Source: Pyruvatibacter sp. HU-CL02332
GTDB taxonomy: Bacteria; Pseudomonadota; Alphaproteobacteria; CGMCC-115125
Direction: 5' to 3'
Assembly (NCBI RefSeq): GCF_040362765.1
Contig: NZ_BAABWK010000001.1
Location: forward strand, 434,001-498,000
Length of the DNA stretch: 64,000 nucleotides
Every line of letters starts with the position of its first letter. Within the stretch, counting starts at the first letter, position 1. This document shows, piece by piece, positions 26,828 through 37,989 of the stretch. The notes below the pieces were generated by a model. That model was not told the origin of the DNA and did not search any database. It worked only from the letters and a program-made list of their open reading frames with translations. Both the position numbers and the translations under genes were made by a program.

Positions 26828-28234
26828 TCAGGCCACGCGAATATACCCCGCCAGACCGGTCTTTTGATGCTCGATCACATGACAATGAAACGCCCAGTCG
26901 CCCGGATTGTCCGCCTTGAGAGCAATGTCCACGACCTCGTTTTTCATCAACAGGATCGTGTCCGTGTAGTTGCCCGGCAGCTGCCGCTGGTTTGATCGCA
27001 GCGGCTTGAACACCAGACCGTGCAGATGAATGGGATGCAGGTTGGGTGACTCGTTCTTCAGCCGAAGAATGTAGCTCTTGCCCAGCTCCAGCGTTGCCAG
27101 CGGGCCGACGCCCTCCACCGCATCACCGGGCCACGGGCTGCGATCGATCGACCAGAACGTATAGCCATAACTGCCGCACAGCCCGTTGTTGGAGCCCTTG
27201 CCGTCCGACGTCCAGCCGAACACCAGCTGGCGGATTTCTGCATTGGCCACGTCCGGCTCGGCGATGGGGTTGCGCGGCAGCGGTTTCAGCTCGGCGAGAT
27301 CGCGGCGACGGGAGGCCCCGGACGCCCGAAGCGTGACGACGGTCCGCTGCGATGTGCCGAACTGCCCGGTGAACGAGACCTCGCTGCCCTCACTGTCCGG
27401 CACTCGAAGCGCCACATCCATCCGCTGGCCCGGCCCAAGCCAGAGCGGCTTGTCTGCCATCGGCCACGCAATGTCTTCCTCCACCGGATGGCCGTCCCAC
27501 GCGATGATCCTGCCGGGCACATCCGGGAACGCCAGCTTGTAGATCCGCGTCGTGTCCGTTGCGGCAAACCGCAGACGAACAAGCCCGCCGCTGGGCACGT
27601 CATAGATGGGCTCCACCGACCAGTTCGTGGTGGAGACATTGCCAAGGGTGCCACCGCGCGCAGCCCCGCGCGGCGTGAAGAAGGGCCGCAGCTGACCTTC
27701 AGCGTCGAGCCGGAAATCCTTCAGGTTCAACGGCACGTCGAGATCAAACCCCGCATCTTCCGGCTCTTCGACAATGAGAAGGCCGGTCAGCCCCAGCGCC
27801 ATCTGGTTCATGGTCATGCAATGGGGGTGATACCAGTAGGTGCCGGCGTCGGGCGGCGTGTAGGCGTACTCAAACGTCTCGTCCTGCCCGATGGGGAACT
27901 GGGTCAGATAGGGCACGCCATCCATGGCATTGGGCAGGCGAATGCCGTGCCAGTGCATGGTGGTGTAGTCCTCCAGCCCGTTGGTCATGTGGATGACAGC
28001 ACGCTCGCCCTGGGTGAGGCGCACAACCGGCGGCGGCGCATTGTCCGCCAGACTGATCAGGCCCTCGGTCTCGAACGCGCCAACGCCCGGCCGGTTGAAC
28101 ACATGGCTGGTCATCCGCGACCGCAGCGAGATCGGCCCGCGTTCCGCCGCCAGAAACTGCGTCCCGCCCGCGGCCAGCGTCAGCCCGGCAGCGCCAACCG
28201 CCCCGGACCCCAGCAAAAACTGTCTCCTGTTCAT
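26828..28234 (-). CDS. Tat-exported multicopper oxidase
   Basis: Periplasmic copper oxidase of the laccase/CumA/CueO type. 468 residues from the ATG at 28234. The Tat signal NRRQFLLGSGAVGAAGLTLA is at the very N-terminus. Three cupredoxin domains carry all copper sites: TMHWHGIRL (about residue 92), YWYHPHCM (about 133), HPIHLHGLVF (about 400) and the terminal WAFHCHVIEHQKTGL holding the type 1 copper Cys-His pair. There is no Met-rich insert of the CueO kind, so cuprous oxidase activity is uncertain; phenols, Mn(II) or Cu(I) are possible substrates. It is divergent from uvrB. Confidence 0.9.
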   Translation of the reverse strand: MNRRQFLLGSGAVGAAGLTLAAGGTQFLAAERGPISLRSRMTSHVFNRPGVGAFETEGLISLADNAPPPVVRLTQGERAVIHMTNGLEDYTTMHWHGIRLPNAMDGVPYLTQFPIGQDETFEYAYTPPDAGTYWYHPHCMTMNQMALGLTGLLIVEEPEDAGFDLDVPLNLKDFRLDAEGQLRPFFTPRGAARGGTLGNVSTTNWSVEPIYDVPSGGLVRLRFAATDTTRIYKLAFPDVPGRIIAWDGHPVEEDIAWPMADKPLWLGPGQRMDVALRVPDSEGSEVSFTGQFGTSQRTVVTLRASGASRRRDLAELKPLPRNPIAEPDVANAEIRQLVFGWTSDGKGSNNGLCGSYGYTFWSIDRSPWPGDAVEGVGPLATLELGKSYILRLKNESPNLHPIHLHGLVFKPLRSNQRQLPGNYTDTILLMKNEVVDIALKADNPGDWAFHCHVIEHQKTGLAGYIRVA

Positions 28235-28371
28235 GGACACATGATAATTGTTCTCAGGTCTGAAGGGACCGTGCCCAATCCGCACAGGTGAAGGCCGCGC
28301 ATGTCAGGAGAGAGCAAAACGGGACCCATTGGCCCTTTCAAAATGGGGGCCTGCGTACCATATTCGTTCTC

Positions 28372-30768
<2,397 letters not shown>

Positions 30769-30874
30769 TGGTCCCGCTGCATGGGTAAAACGATACAAAA
30801 ACGACTTAGTAGTCCAATACCCAACACGAATCGGTTACGAAAACACAAAGGCAAATTGCATAACGTGAACAGAT

Positions 30875-30893
30875 GGACAATTTGCGATTGTCC
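30875..30893. promoter_or_regulatory. Palindrome upstream of the restriction-modification cassette
   Basis: Perfect 7-bp inverted repeat GGACAAT-N5-ATTGTCC, 64 bases before the methyltransferase start, in AT-rich DNA between uvrB and the cassette. It could be an operator for autoregulation of the restriction-modification genes. No separate controller protein gene is present. Confidence 0.5.
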
Positions 30894-30956
30894 GAATGCC
30901 CTAGGTAAGCGATAGTGAACATAAAGAGAACAAATCAGTTTGTTTCTAGGGGATGA

Positions 30957-32135
30957 ATGATGCATTCAGTCGAATTGTTCGCAGGAGCGGGAGGCTTAGA
31001 ACTTGGCATCAGCAAGGCAGGCTTCCGCCCGATTGGAATAGTCGAAAGGGATCGTTGGTGCTGCGACACGATTCGGGAAAACATAAATGCGGGCATTGGT
31101 TCGGTACGTAAATGGCCCGAACCTATTGAGAGCGATGTTCGCGTGCTCGATTTTCGGGATTTCGAGTCCAAAGCCGATCTGGTCAGCGGCGGACCGCCAT
31201 GCCAACCTTTCTCGCTTGCAGGCAGACATCAGGCCGATGCGGACCAACGGGATATGTGGACCGAAGCCGTACGTGCAGTCAGAGAAATCAAGCCGAAGGC
31301 GTTTATCTTCGAAAATGTAAAAGGCCTAACAAGGGCAACCTTCAACGAGTATTTCTCGTACATTCAGCATCAACTTCGATATCCAATGATAGAACAGGCA
31401 AATGGCGAAGCTTGGTCTGATCATATGCGCCGCCTCGAGCAGCACCACTCATCCAGCCCTCACCATGATGAAGACTTGGTCTATAATCTGCTGCCACGTG
31501 TGCTGAATGCCGCAGACTATGGAGTGCCGCAACGGCGTGAACGAGTAGTTATCGTAGGATTCCGAGCGGACTTAAATGTTACATGGAGTTTTCCGGCCCC
31601 CACACACTCCATAGATTCTCTGCTTTGGCAGCAGAAAACTGGTGAGTACTGGGAGAAACACCAAGTCGCGTCAAAAGACAGGCAAATGGCTCGGCAGTTT
31701 GCCAAGCGGGCGGATAGAATTGACAAGGCACCGAAATCAAAACCATGGCGGACCGTCAGAGATGCTCTAGTCGGACTAGAAGAGCCTATTGCTGATCCGT
31801 CGCAAAGTCAGGGTTTTGCCGATCACAAATTTCAGCCCGGAGCGAAGTCCTACCCAGGACACACCGGTAGCCCGCTAGATCTTCCTGCAAAGACACTAAA
31901 AGCCGGTGTGCATGGTGTTCCTGGCGGAGAGAACATGCTAGCGCGTCGCAACGGGACTGTTCGTTACTTTACGGTCAGAGAGAGTGCGCGCCTGCAAACA
32001 TTTCCCGACGAGTTTGTGTTCCACGGAGCATGGAGCGAGGTAATGAGACAACTCGGAAATGCCGTTCCTGTGGAACTGGCACATGTTGTTGCGAGGCATG
32101 TGGCGAAATCGCTCAAAGCGCGCAGTTCACAATGA
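30957..32135 (+). CDS. DNA cytosine-5 methyltransferase of a type II restriction-modification system
   Basis: Methylates C5 of cytosine to protect host DNA from the partner nuclease. 392 residues; AGGGG lies 4 to 7 bases upstream of two adjacent ATG codons (30957, 30960). m5C motif I is ELFAGAGGLELG at the N-terminus, motif IV SGGPPCQPFS with the catalytic Cys near residue 81, motif VI FENVKGL, motif VIII QRRERVVIVG and motif X RQLGNAVPVELAHVVA. The variable region between VIII and IX carries specificity. Its stop overlaps the nuclease start (ATGA), so translation is coupled. Lower GC than flanking genes points to horizontal acquisition. Confidence 0.95.
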   Translation: MMHSVELFAGAGGLELGISKAGFRPIGIVERDRWCCDTIRENINAGIGSVRKWPEPIESDVRVLDFRDFESKADLVSGGPPCQPFSLAGRHQADADQRDMWTEAVRAVREIKPKAFIFENVKGLTRATFNEYFSYIQHQLRYPMIEQANGEAWSDHMRRLEQHHSSSPHHDEDLVYNLLPRVLNAADYGVPQRRERVVIVGFRADLNVTWSFPAPTHSIDSLLWQQKTGEYWEKHQVASKDRQMARQFAKRADRIDKAPKSKPWRTVRDALVGLEEPIADPSQSQGFADHKFQPGAKSYPGHTGSPLDLPAKTLKAGVHGVPGGENMLARRNGTVRYFTVRESARLQTFPDEFVFHGAWSEVMRQLGNAVPVELAHVVARHVAKSLKARSSQ

Positions 32136-32887
32136 CCCACTACAAAGAGTTCGAGTTTGATTTACCTGAGGCACTTCTAGAGCGGCTTGTAAACTCGTTC
32201 GAAGAAATGGATGGCGGGCCGTTGCTCTCAGAGACCGTCGCTGATGTTCCAAATGAGCAAGGCGTTTATCAACTCTTTCTGGACAACCAACTCGTCTACA
32301 TCGGCAAAACTGATGCAGATGCTGGGTTGAACAGGCGACTCGCCCGACACGCCAAGAAAATCCTACACAGGCGAAATCTCACGCCGAGCCGCGTTTCATT
32401 TAAGGCAATCCGAGTGTTCGTTTTTACGGCCATGGATTTGGAAAGTGACCTAATAAGGCACTACGGGGGTACGAGAAACGTGGCGTGGAATGGCAGCGGG
32501 TTTGGATCAAATGACCCAGGACGCCGACGTGATACATCCGCCGTGAAAGACAACCATTACGACTGGCAATTCCCAATTAATATTGACGAAGAAATTGATT
32601 TTGAATTGGAGCCAGGTGGTTCGGTTGAGGATGCTCTTAGTAGGTTACGACTGGCTTTGCCCTATGTCCTGCGGTATGAGACACAAGAAGGTGGACGGGC
32701 CGCACACTCTGAACTCCAACAAGCGACCTTGGACCCCAGCGCAGGCACCACAAGCTGCCGCTTGATTGTTGAACAAGCGCTTTCAAAGCTGCCTTCTGGC
32801 TGGCAAGCGACGGCACTACCCGGTTACGTAATTATCTACCGTGAAGACCGGCACTATGACCGGGCTGAAGTCATTTCAAAATCCTGA
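32132..32887 (+). CDS. Eco29kI-like GIY-YIG restriction endonuclease
   Basis: Type II endonuclease of the GIY-YIG superfamily. 251 residues. GVY (44-46) and VYIG (55-58) form the name motif. R69 and H73 in RRLARHAKK, E104 and N116 follow with the same spacings as the catalytic R104, H108, E142 and N154 of Eco29kI. The segment WNGSGFGSNDPGRRRD is characteristic of the Eco29kI group, whose studied members cut CCGCGG. Whether this enzyme shares that site is unproven; CCGCGG occurs in this window, as expected if the paired methyltransferase protects it. Start overlaps the methyltransferase stop by four bases. Low GC like its partner. Confidence 0.88.
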   Translation: MTHYKEFEFDLPEALLERLVNSFEEMDGGPLLSETVADVPNEQGVYQLFLDNQLVYIGKTDADAGLNRRLARHAKKILHRRNLTPSRVSFKAIRVFVFTAMDLESDLIRHYGGTRNVAWNGSGFGSNDPGRRRDTSAVKDNHYDWQFPINIDEEIDFELEPGGSVEDALSRLRLALPYVLRYETQEGGRAAHSELQQATLDPSAGTTSCRLIVEQALSKLPSGWQATALPGYVIIYREDRHYDRAEVISKS

Positions 32888-32899
32888 CAAAAAACTTAT

Positions 32900-33480
32900 C
32901 CCCGCCCCGTCTGACCGCCCGTATCCTGTCCGGACCTTCTCACTGAGGGCATCCCGGGCCGACCGGGCTTGGTGGGGAGGGCGGATGTCCCGGAAGGGGC
33001 GGGTCTGAAAGTGCCTTAGGAACGGGGCGCGGACAGCCGTCCCGCGGCAGCTGGCGAGTAACGGGTGCCAGCGCCACAGGGGCGGTGACGGCGCGGCCAG
33101 GCGCATAAGATAAGACGAGACCCGGTGTCGAAAGGGCGTCCCCTTAGCCTAGGAGGCGGGATCAGGGCCCCCAGCGTGCACGTTCCACAGCACGTGGCAT
33201 CGGAAGCATGGCCGCCATGGGATCAGTTGCAGGGTAACGCCCTGCCCTCATGGGTTTCTGCCGGAGCCGAAGCGCATTCCGTGCGGGACGTGCTGCAAGG
33301 CGGCACTTCACGTCGACATTTTGGATCGCTGCCTCCCGCAAGGGCACGCTCCTCCCAGGCACGCTCATCAAGGGCGCCGCCTGAAGGAGCAAGGCAGCAC
33401 GTCCCGCTCCCTCTCTTTTGTTTGTCGGAGCGCTTGGCCATCGCTCCTCTCGCGCTCCCTTTTGAGCGCGGGGCGTTTGG
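32900..33480. other. GC-rich, hairpin-rich noncoding stretch; possible structured RNA
   Basis: No convincing coding frame on either strand. Several hairpins are visible: GCTGGC / GCCAGC (33050-33055 with 33067-33072), a nested stem with GCAGGG / CCCTGC (33229-33234 with 33240-33245) inside CCATG / CATGG (33215-33219 with 33249-33253), and GACGTG / CACGTC near 33290-33310. The loops of the first two share GTAACG or GGTAACG. I could not match it to RNase P RNA (its GAGGAAAGTC and AGAACCCGGCTTA blocks are absent), tmRNA, SRP RNA, 6S RNA or a known riboswitch. It borders the restriction-modification cassette on the left and a REP-like element on the right. Confidence 0.35.
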
Positions 33481-33500
33481 TGCTGGCCGGGCGCATATTC

Positions 33501-33650
33501 CGTGTCCCCGGACGTGATCCGGGGCCTACTCGCAGCGCTGCGGGCACACCCTCAGAGCATGATGTACAGCGGGCGCTGCGAATACGCTTCAGGCCCTGCG
33601 GCAAGCGGGAATGAGAGTGGACCCCGGATCAAGTCCGGGGATACGGGGGA
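33501..33650. repeat. Composite REP-like palindromic element, copy 2
   Basis: Two palindromes, 33506-33524 and 33622-33640, with stems CCCCGGA / TCCGGGG, near-exact reverse complements of each other (one mismatch). The flanks match copy 1 at 1217-1309. Where copy 1 has a T-A pair in each stem, this copy has C-G, so pairing is kept despite sequence change. The inner spacer is longer (about 97 bases) and unrelated. Confidence 0.8.
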
Positions 33651-33669
33651 GAGGAACGGAAAGGGACGG

Positions 33670-35532
33670 TTATTCAGCCGCCGCCTTGCCGGGCTTATCG
33701 TCCGCATCCGGATGAACAGGGATGGGCTTGGCGTCGTCTGATCCCGGGGCTTCGAGGCCCACATAGTCCCGCTCGCGGATGCGCATGATGATGTCGCCCA
33801 CGGCTTCGCGTGGCGTGCCGAGGCTTTCCAGCACCTGACCGGCAAGCTGCAGGGAGCTTTCCAGGGTCTCCGGCACAACGCCGGTGGCGCCGAGTTTGAA
33901 CAGTTCGTCCGAGTGCGACATGTCCCAGGCGCGCACGAAGATGGGAATGGCCGGCCAGCGGTCGCGGATGGCTTCCACGGCGCGCGATGCGGCGGCGAAA
34001 TTGTCCAGCGTGATGACGACGGCGCCCGCATGGTCAGCGCCGACACGCTCGAGCACGTCCGTCTTGGCGGCGTCGCCATAATAGACGGGCTCGCCCTTGG
34101 ACCGGCAGTCGCGGGTGCGCGGGACGTTGAGATCAAGCGCCATATAGGGGTGCTTGAGGTCGCCCAGCATCTTGGCGACGGTCTGCCCGACGCGGCCATA
34201 GCCGGCGATGATCACATGGCCATCAAGGCCGCGGGCTTCATCTTCAGATGCCTGAATGGGTTCAGCGCCCATACGGTCATCAATCAGCCGCTTGAGGAGC
34301 GCGCCGAAGTCCGCCAGGAACGGCGTCAGCGCCATGGAGACGGCGGCCACGATGAGCATGTATTGGGCCACCGGCTCGGAAATGATGTCGGAGCCCATGG
34401 CGGCGGTGACACCCACAAAGGCGAACTCGCCGCCCGCCGACAGAATGAGACCAGTGCGCAGGGAGGTCGTCAGCGGCAGGCCGAAGGCGCGGACGAGGCC
34501 GATCAGAATGGTCGCCTTGAGCACGATCAGGCCGACGACACCGATCAGCACGTTCGACCATTCGCTGGCCAGCACGCCAAAGTCGATGCCCATGCCGATG
34601 GAGATGAAGAACAGGCCGAGCAACAGCCCCTTGAACGGCTCGATATCGGTCTCGACCTGGTGGCGGAACTCGGTCTCTGACAGCAGCAGCCCGGCGAGGA
34701 ACGCCCCCAGCGCCATGGAAAGGCCCGCATAGCCGGTGAACCAGGCGGTGCCCAGCACGGCCAGCAGGGTCAGCGCCATGAACAGTTCCGGGCTCTGGGT
34801 CCAGGTGACCATGCGATAGAGATGCCGCACCAGCCAGCGGCCGACAAAGATGATGAGAAGGACCGCGATGACCGCCCGCAGCAGCGCCGTGCCCACCAGC
34901 TCCGCCACATGGCCGTTCTCACCGGCGGCAAAGATCGTCACCAGCATGAGCAGCGGCACCACGGCCAGGTCCTGCGCCAGCAGGATGGCAAAGCTCGTAC
35001 GCCCCATGCGCGAGGCGAATTCCCCGCGCTCCATCAGCAGCTGCATAATGACTGCTGTGGACGACAGCGCCAGACACAAGCCGATGATGATGGAGGCCTG
35101 CACCGAGTTGCCCCACCACAGGGCCGCCCCGGCAATAACCGCCCCGGACACCAGCACCTGCGCAAAGCCCAGGCCGAACACCATGGTCCGCATGGCCTTG
35201 AGCCGCTCGACAGAGAGTTCGAGCCCGATCATGAACAAAAGGAAGACGACGCCCAGTTCGGCCATGGCCGAGACACCCTGAACATCATCAATGATGGCAA
35301 GCCCGAAAGGACCAATCACCGCGCCGACAAACAGATAGCCCAGCACCGGGCTGGCCTTGAACCACTTGAACAGCGGCACCAAAAGCACACTGGCAACCAG
35401 AAAAACGATGATCTCGCGGATATAGGGAATGGCCACATGGCCGCCCCCATGGTCATCATGACCCGCACCGGATGCACCGGTTGCCATCTGAGCTGCCTGA
35501 CGGGCAACTTCCGCGATTGTATCGGGTTCCAA
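33670..35532 (-). CDS. CPA2-family cation:proton antiporter with TrkA-N domain (KefB/YbaL-like)
   Basis: Inner membrane potassium/proton antiporter. 620 residues if translation starts at the TTG at 35532 (AAAGGCGGT upstream); the ATG at 35487 would remove 15 residues. A short His/Asp-rich N-terminus (GHDDHGGGH) precedes about 12 hydrophobic segments, with the CPA2 features SPVLGYLFVGAVIGPFGL and GVVFLLFMIGLELSVERL. The C-terminal RCK/TrkA-N domain, about residues 425-550, has VIIAGYGRVGQTVAKML and YYGDAAKTDVLERVGAD for nucleotide binding. A TrkA-C domain is not obvious. Glutathione gating as in KefB/C cannot be judged. No ancillary kefF/G gene is adjacent. Confidence 0.9.
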   Translation of the reverse strand: MEPDTIAEVARQAAQMATGASGAGHDDHGGGHVAIPYIREIIVFLVASVLLVPLFKWFKASPVLGYLFVGAVIGPFGLAIIDDVQGVSAMAELGVVFLLFMIGLELSVERLKAMRTMVFGLGFAQVLVSGAVIAGAALWWGNSVQASIIIGLCLALSSTAVIMQLLMERGEFASRMGRTSFAILLAQDLAVVPLLMLVTIFAAGENGHVAELVGTALLRAVIAVLLIIFVGRWLVRHLYRMVTWTQSPELFMALTLLAVLGTAWFTGYAGLSMALGAFLAGLLLSETEFRHQVETDIEPFKGLLLGLFFISIGMGIDFGVLASEWSNVLIGVVGLIVLKATILIGLVRAFGLPLTTSLRTGLILSAGGEFAFVGVTAAMGSDIISEPVAQYMLIVAAVSMALTPFLADFGALLKRLIDDRMGAEPIQASEDEARGLDGHVIIAGYGRVGQTVAKMLGDLKHPYMALDLNVPRTRDCRSKGEPVYYGDAAKTDVLERVGADHAGAVVITLDNFAAASRAVEAIRDRWPAIPIFVRAWDMSHSDELFKLGATGVVPETLESSLQLAGQVLESLGTPREAVGDIIMRIRERDYVGLEAPGSDDAKPIPVHPDADDKPGKAAAE

Positions 35533-35839
35533 GTCTATGACCGCCTTTTAACAAATCAGTGTCTTTGCAACGCGCCGCCTGCCCATATATATCAAAGGAA
35601 TACTGCGCGGATATGGCGGGGGGCCGTGAATCGCAGCAGAAAAAGAGAATAATCTGGAGTCAGATGCCACAGCCGGATGAACGGGTGGGCAATTCGTAGG
35701 CAACAAGACCTACGCTGACGAATTTTGGGGCAGGAAACAGGATCTCCGTGACCAGCACAGACCACTCATCAAGCGCTGACGCCCTGCCTCTGGCAGCAGG
35801 CGCTGCAACGCTGTAGCTGGCGGGACGACAGATCACTCC
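35533..35839. other. Divergent intergenic region
   Basis: 307 bases between the antiporter and the Na/Ca exchanger genes, holding the promoters of both. An inverted repeat CGTAGG / CCTACG (35695-35700 with 35709-35714) is followed by TTTT but no gene ends nearby. A 22-codon frame from the GTG at 35748 has a weak ribosome binding site; I do not call it as a gene. Confidence 0.4.
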
Positions 35840-36784
35840 ATGATGTATCTCGCCCTCGCCGGTGGCCTAATCATTCTGCTGTTCTGCGGTGACCTGCTTG
35901 TGCGCGGTGCCGTGGCGCTGGCCAGCCGCTTCGGGCTGCATCCGCTGGTGATCGGTCTCACGGTGGTGGCCTTCGGTACGTCGGCACCTGAACTCATGGT
36001 GTCCCTCAAGGCAGCGCTCGAAGGCGCGCCGGGCATCTCCCTGGGCAACATTGTCGGCTCCAACGTGGCCAATGTGCTGCTGGTGCTCGGCATTCCGGCC
36101 ATCATCTACCCCACGGTCTGCAATCAGGCGTCGATCCGCCGTAATACCTCCATGATGGTCGGCTCCACGATGATCTTCGTGGCCATGTGTTTCACCGGCA
36201 TGCTGACCTTCTTTGATGGGTTCATCCTGTTCCTGCTGGTTCTCGCCTTCCTCGGTTACTCCGGCTACCGCGCCAAAATGTCCCCCGATGACAGCCTCGA
36301 CGACGAGCTGGAAGACATCTCCGGCCTGCCCGAGCGCGGATGGGCGATTGCAGCCTTCATGCTGATCGGCCTGCTTGGCCTGCCCCTGGGCGCTGAGCTT
36401 GTGGTGGAAGGCGCAACAGAGATTGCCCGCCGCTTTGGCGTCTCTGAGGCAACCATCGGCCTGACGGTTATTTCCATCGGCACATCATTGCCGGAGCTTG
36501 CCACTACCCTCGTCGCGGCCTTCCGCAAGCAGGCAGACGTGGCCGTGGGCAATGTCATCGGCTCGAACCTGTTCAACATTCTGGCCATTGGCGGCATCAC
36601 CGCCATGGTGGTGCCGCTGCCGGTCCCCGATGAGTTCCTCAAGTTTGACCTCTGGGTCATGCTGGCGTCAGCCCTGCTGGTCGTACCCTTCGCCTTCATG
36701 CGCGCAACCATCACACGGCTGGCCGGTGCAATCTTCACAGCGCTCTATGTCGGCTTCATCTTCACAGTGTTCCACATTTCCTGA
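35840..36784 (+). CDS. Sodium:calcium antiporter, CaCA family (YrbG-like)
   Basis: Inner membrane cation exchanger, 314 residues, about ten helices in two inverted halves. Each half holds an alpha repeat: GTSAPELMVSLKAALEG with GNIVGSNVANVLLVLG, and GTSLPELATTLVAAFRK with GNVIGSNLFNILAIGG. The central acidic loop (MSPDDSLDDELEDISGLPE) separates the halves. Its stop shares one base with the start of the short-chain dehydrogenase gene, so the two are probably co-transcribed although functionally unrelated. Confidence 0.93.
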   Translation: MMYLALAGGLIILLFCGDLLVRGAVALASRFGLHPLVIGLTVVAFGTSAPELMVSLKAALEGAPGISLGNIVGSNVANVLLVLGIPAIIYPTVCNQASIRRNTSMMVGSTMIFVAMCFTGMLTFFDGFILFLLVLAFLGYSGYRAKMSPDDSLDDELEDISGLPERGWAIAAFMLIGLLGLPLGAELVVEGATEIARRFGVSEATIGLTVISIGTSLPELATTLVAAFRKQADVAVGNVIGSNLFNILAIGGITAMVVPLPVPDEFLKFDLWVMLASALLVVPFAFMRATITRLAGAIFTALYVGFIFTVFHIS

Positions 36785-37548
36785 TGGCCCAGACCGCACC
36801 GCGAACAGCGATCATTACAGGCGGCGCCAAACGCATCGGCAAGGCGCTGGTGCAGGGCCTTGCGGAAGTCGGATGGGCCGTCGCCATTCACTATGGCGCG
36901 TCCAGCGATGATGCGCAGGCTCTGGCCGACGAGATCAATGCCAGCGGCGGCAAGGCGACGACTGTCCAGTGCGATCTGGCAAGTCCGCATGTAGCCGACA
37001 CCATCATGTCCGCCGTGCACAAGGATCTAGGTCCGGCCGACCTGCTGATCAACAGCGCCTCCCTGTTTGAGGATGACGACGCCCAAACAGTCTCAAGCGA
37101 CAGCTTCGATGCCCATATGGCGGTCAATCTGCGGGCGCCTGTGCTGCTTGCCAGCACTTTTGCAAAACAGCTGCCGGATGGTGTGGACGGCAACATCATC
37201 AACCTGATCGACCAGCGTGTCTGGCGGCTTAACCCGCGCTTCCTGTCCTACACCACGTCAAAGTCAGCCCTGTGGACCGTGACACAGACCCTTGCCCAGT
37301 CCCTTGCGCCCCGCATTCGCGTAAATGGCATTGGCCCAGGCCCGACCATGGGAAATGACCGCCAAACCCCTGAGGATTTTGCCGCGCAGGCATCTGCGGT
37401 ACCGCTCGAACGAGGTCCGGACATAGCTGAGTTTCAGCGCGCGGTGCGCTTTATCCTTGAAACACCCTCTCTGACCGGGCAAATGCTGGCTCTCGACGGT
37501 GGACAGCACCTCGCGTGGGAAACCCCCGACGCGACAGGCAAGGAATAG
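36784..37548 (+). CDS. Short-chain dehydrogenase, FolM-like pteridine reductase candidate
   Basis: 254 residues of the classical SDR fold. The cofactor site TGGAKRIGKALVQGLAE is at the N-terminus, LINSASLFEDDDAQT near residue 90 replaces the usual NNAG as in pteridine reductase-like SDRs, and the catalytic Tyr-Lys pair is in FLSYTTSKSALWTV near 160. The C-terminal VRFILETPSLTGQMLALDGG is standard. It ends 6 bases before folB, a recurrent pairing, so a role as dihydromonapterin/dihydrofolate reductase (FolM type) in pterin metabolism is likely. The arginine of TGGAKRIGKA, typical of NADPH-using pteridine reductases, is present. Confidence 0.83.
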   Translation: MAQTAPRTAIITGGAKRIGKALVQGLAEVGWAVAIHYGASSDDAQALADEINASGGKATTVQCDLASPHVADTIMSAVHKDLGPADLLINSASLFEDDDAQTVSSDSFDAHMAVNLRAPVLLASTFAKQLPDGVDGNIINLIDQRVWRLNPRFLSYTTSKSALWTVTQTLAQSLAPRIRVNGIGPGPTMGNDRQTPEDFAAQASAVPLERGPDIAEFQRAVRFILETPSLTGQMLALDGGQHLAWETPDATGKE

Positions 37549-37554
37549 TCACCC

Positions 37555-37989
37555 ATGACCAAGTTGGCGACTGAGACCTCAGGTAACGTAACTCCCCTGC
37601 GCATTGCAGATGCAGCACGGCTGACCCGCCACGTATTCGTGCGTGACCTCCGGCTCGATGCCCATATCGGCGTTCATCGTCATGAAGAAGGCCGCGCCCA
37701 GCCAATTATCGTCAATGTCGACCTGACGGTAACCGAAGGCGAAGAGACCCTGAACGACAGTCTGGCTAATGTGGTCTGCTACGAGCGTGTCGTGAACAAC
37801 ATCAAGGATCTGGTCGCTCAGGGCCATGTCCGCCTGGTGGAAACCCTGGCTGAAAGCATTGCCGAGGACTGCTTCACAGACGAACGGGTGCTCGCAGCAC
37901 GGGTCCGCATTGAGAAGCTGGACGCTATCGAGGAAGCCCATAGCGTGGGAATCGAAATCGAACGCATGCGCCCTCTGCCCCAGAACTAA
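37555..37989 (+). CDS. folB: Dihydroneopterin aldolase
   Basis: Converts 7,8-dihydroneopterin to 6-hydroxymethyl-dihydropterin in folate synthesis. 144 residues; the catalytic domain begins after about 25 residues with VFVRDLRLDAHIGVHRHEEG, followed by QPIIVNVDLTV, the ANVVCYERVVNNIKDLV helix and VRLVETLAESIAEDCF. The C-terminal VRIEKLDAIEEAHSVGIEIE contains the conserved catalytic Lys. The N-terminal 25 residues are an extension compared with E. coli FolB. It forms an operon with the FolM-like SDR. Confidence 0.93.
   Translation: MTKLATETSGNVTPLRIADAARLTRHVFVRDLRLDAHIGVHRHEEGRAQPIIVNVDLTVTEGEETLNDSLANVVCYERVVNNIKDLVAQGHVRLVETLAESIAEDCFTDERVLAARVRIEKLDAIEEAHSVGIEIERMRPLPQN

Noticed and set aside
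28235-28371. SOS (LexA) box in front of uvrB
   Set aside because: Single GTTC motifs occur but not with the seven-base spacing of the alphaproteobacterial box.
32900-33480. RNase P RNA or tmRNA in the structured stretch
   Set aside because: The invariant RNase P blocks and any tmRNA tag or acceptor sequence could not be found on either strand.
33125-33517. Open frame of 130 codons on the + strand
   Set aside because: Runs through hairpins and into the REP-like element, with Arg/Ser/Pro-biased composition typical of noncoding GC-rich DNA.
35748-35816. 22-codon frame from a GTG before the Na/Ca antiporter
   Set aside because: Weak ribosome binding site, no recognisable regulatory peptide pattern and no attenuator after it.
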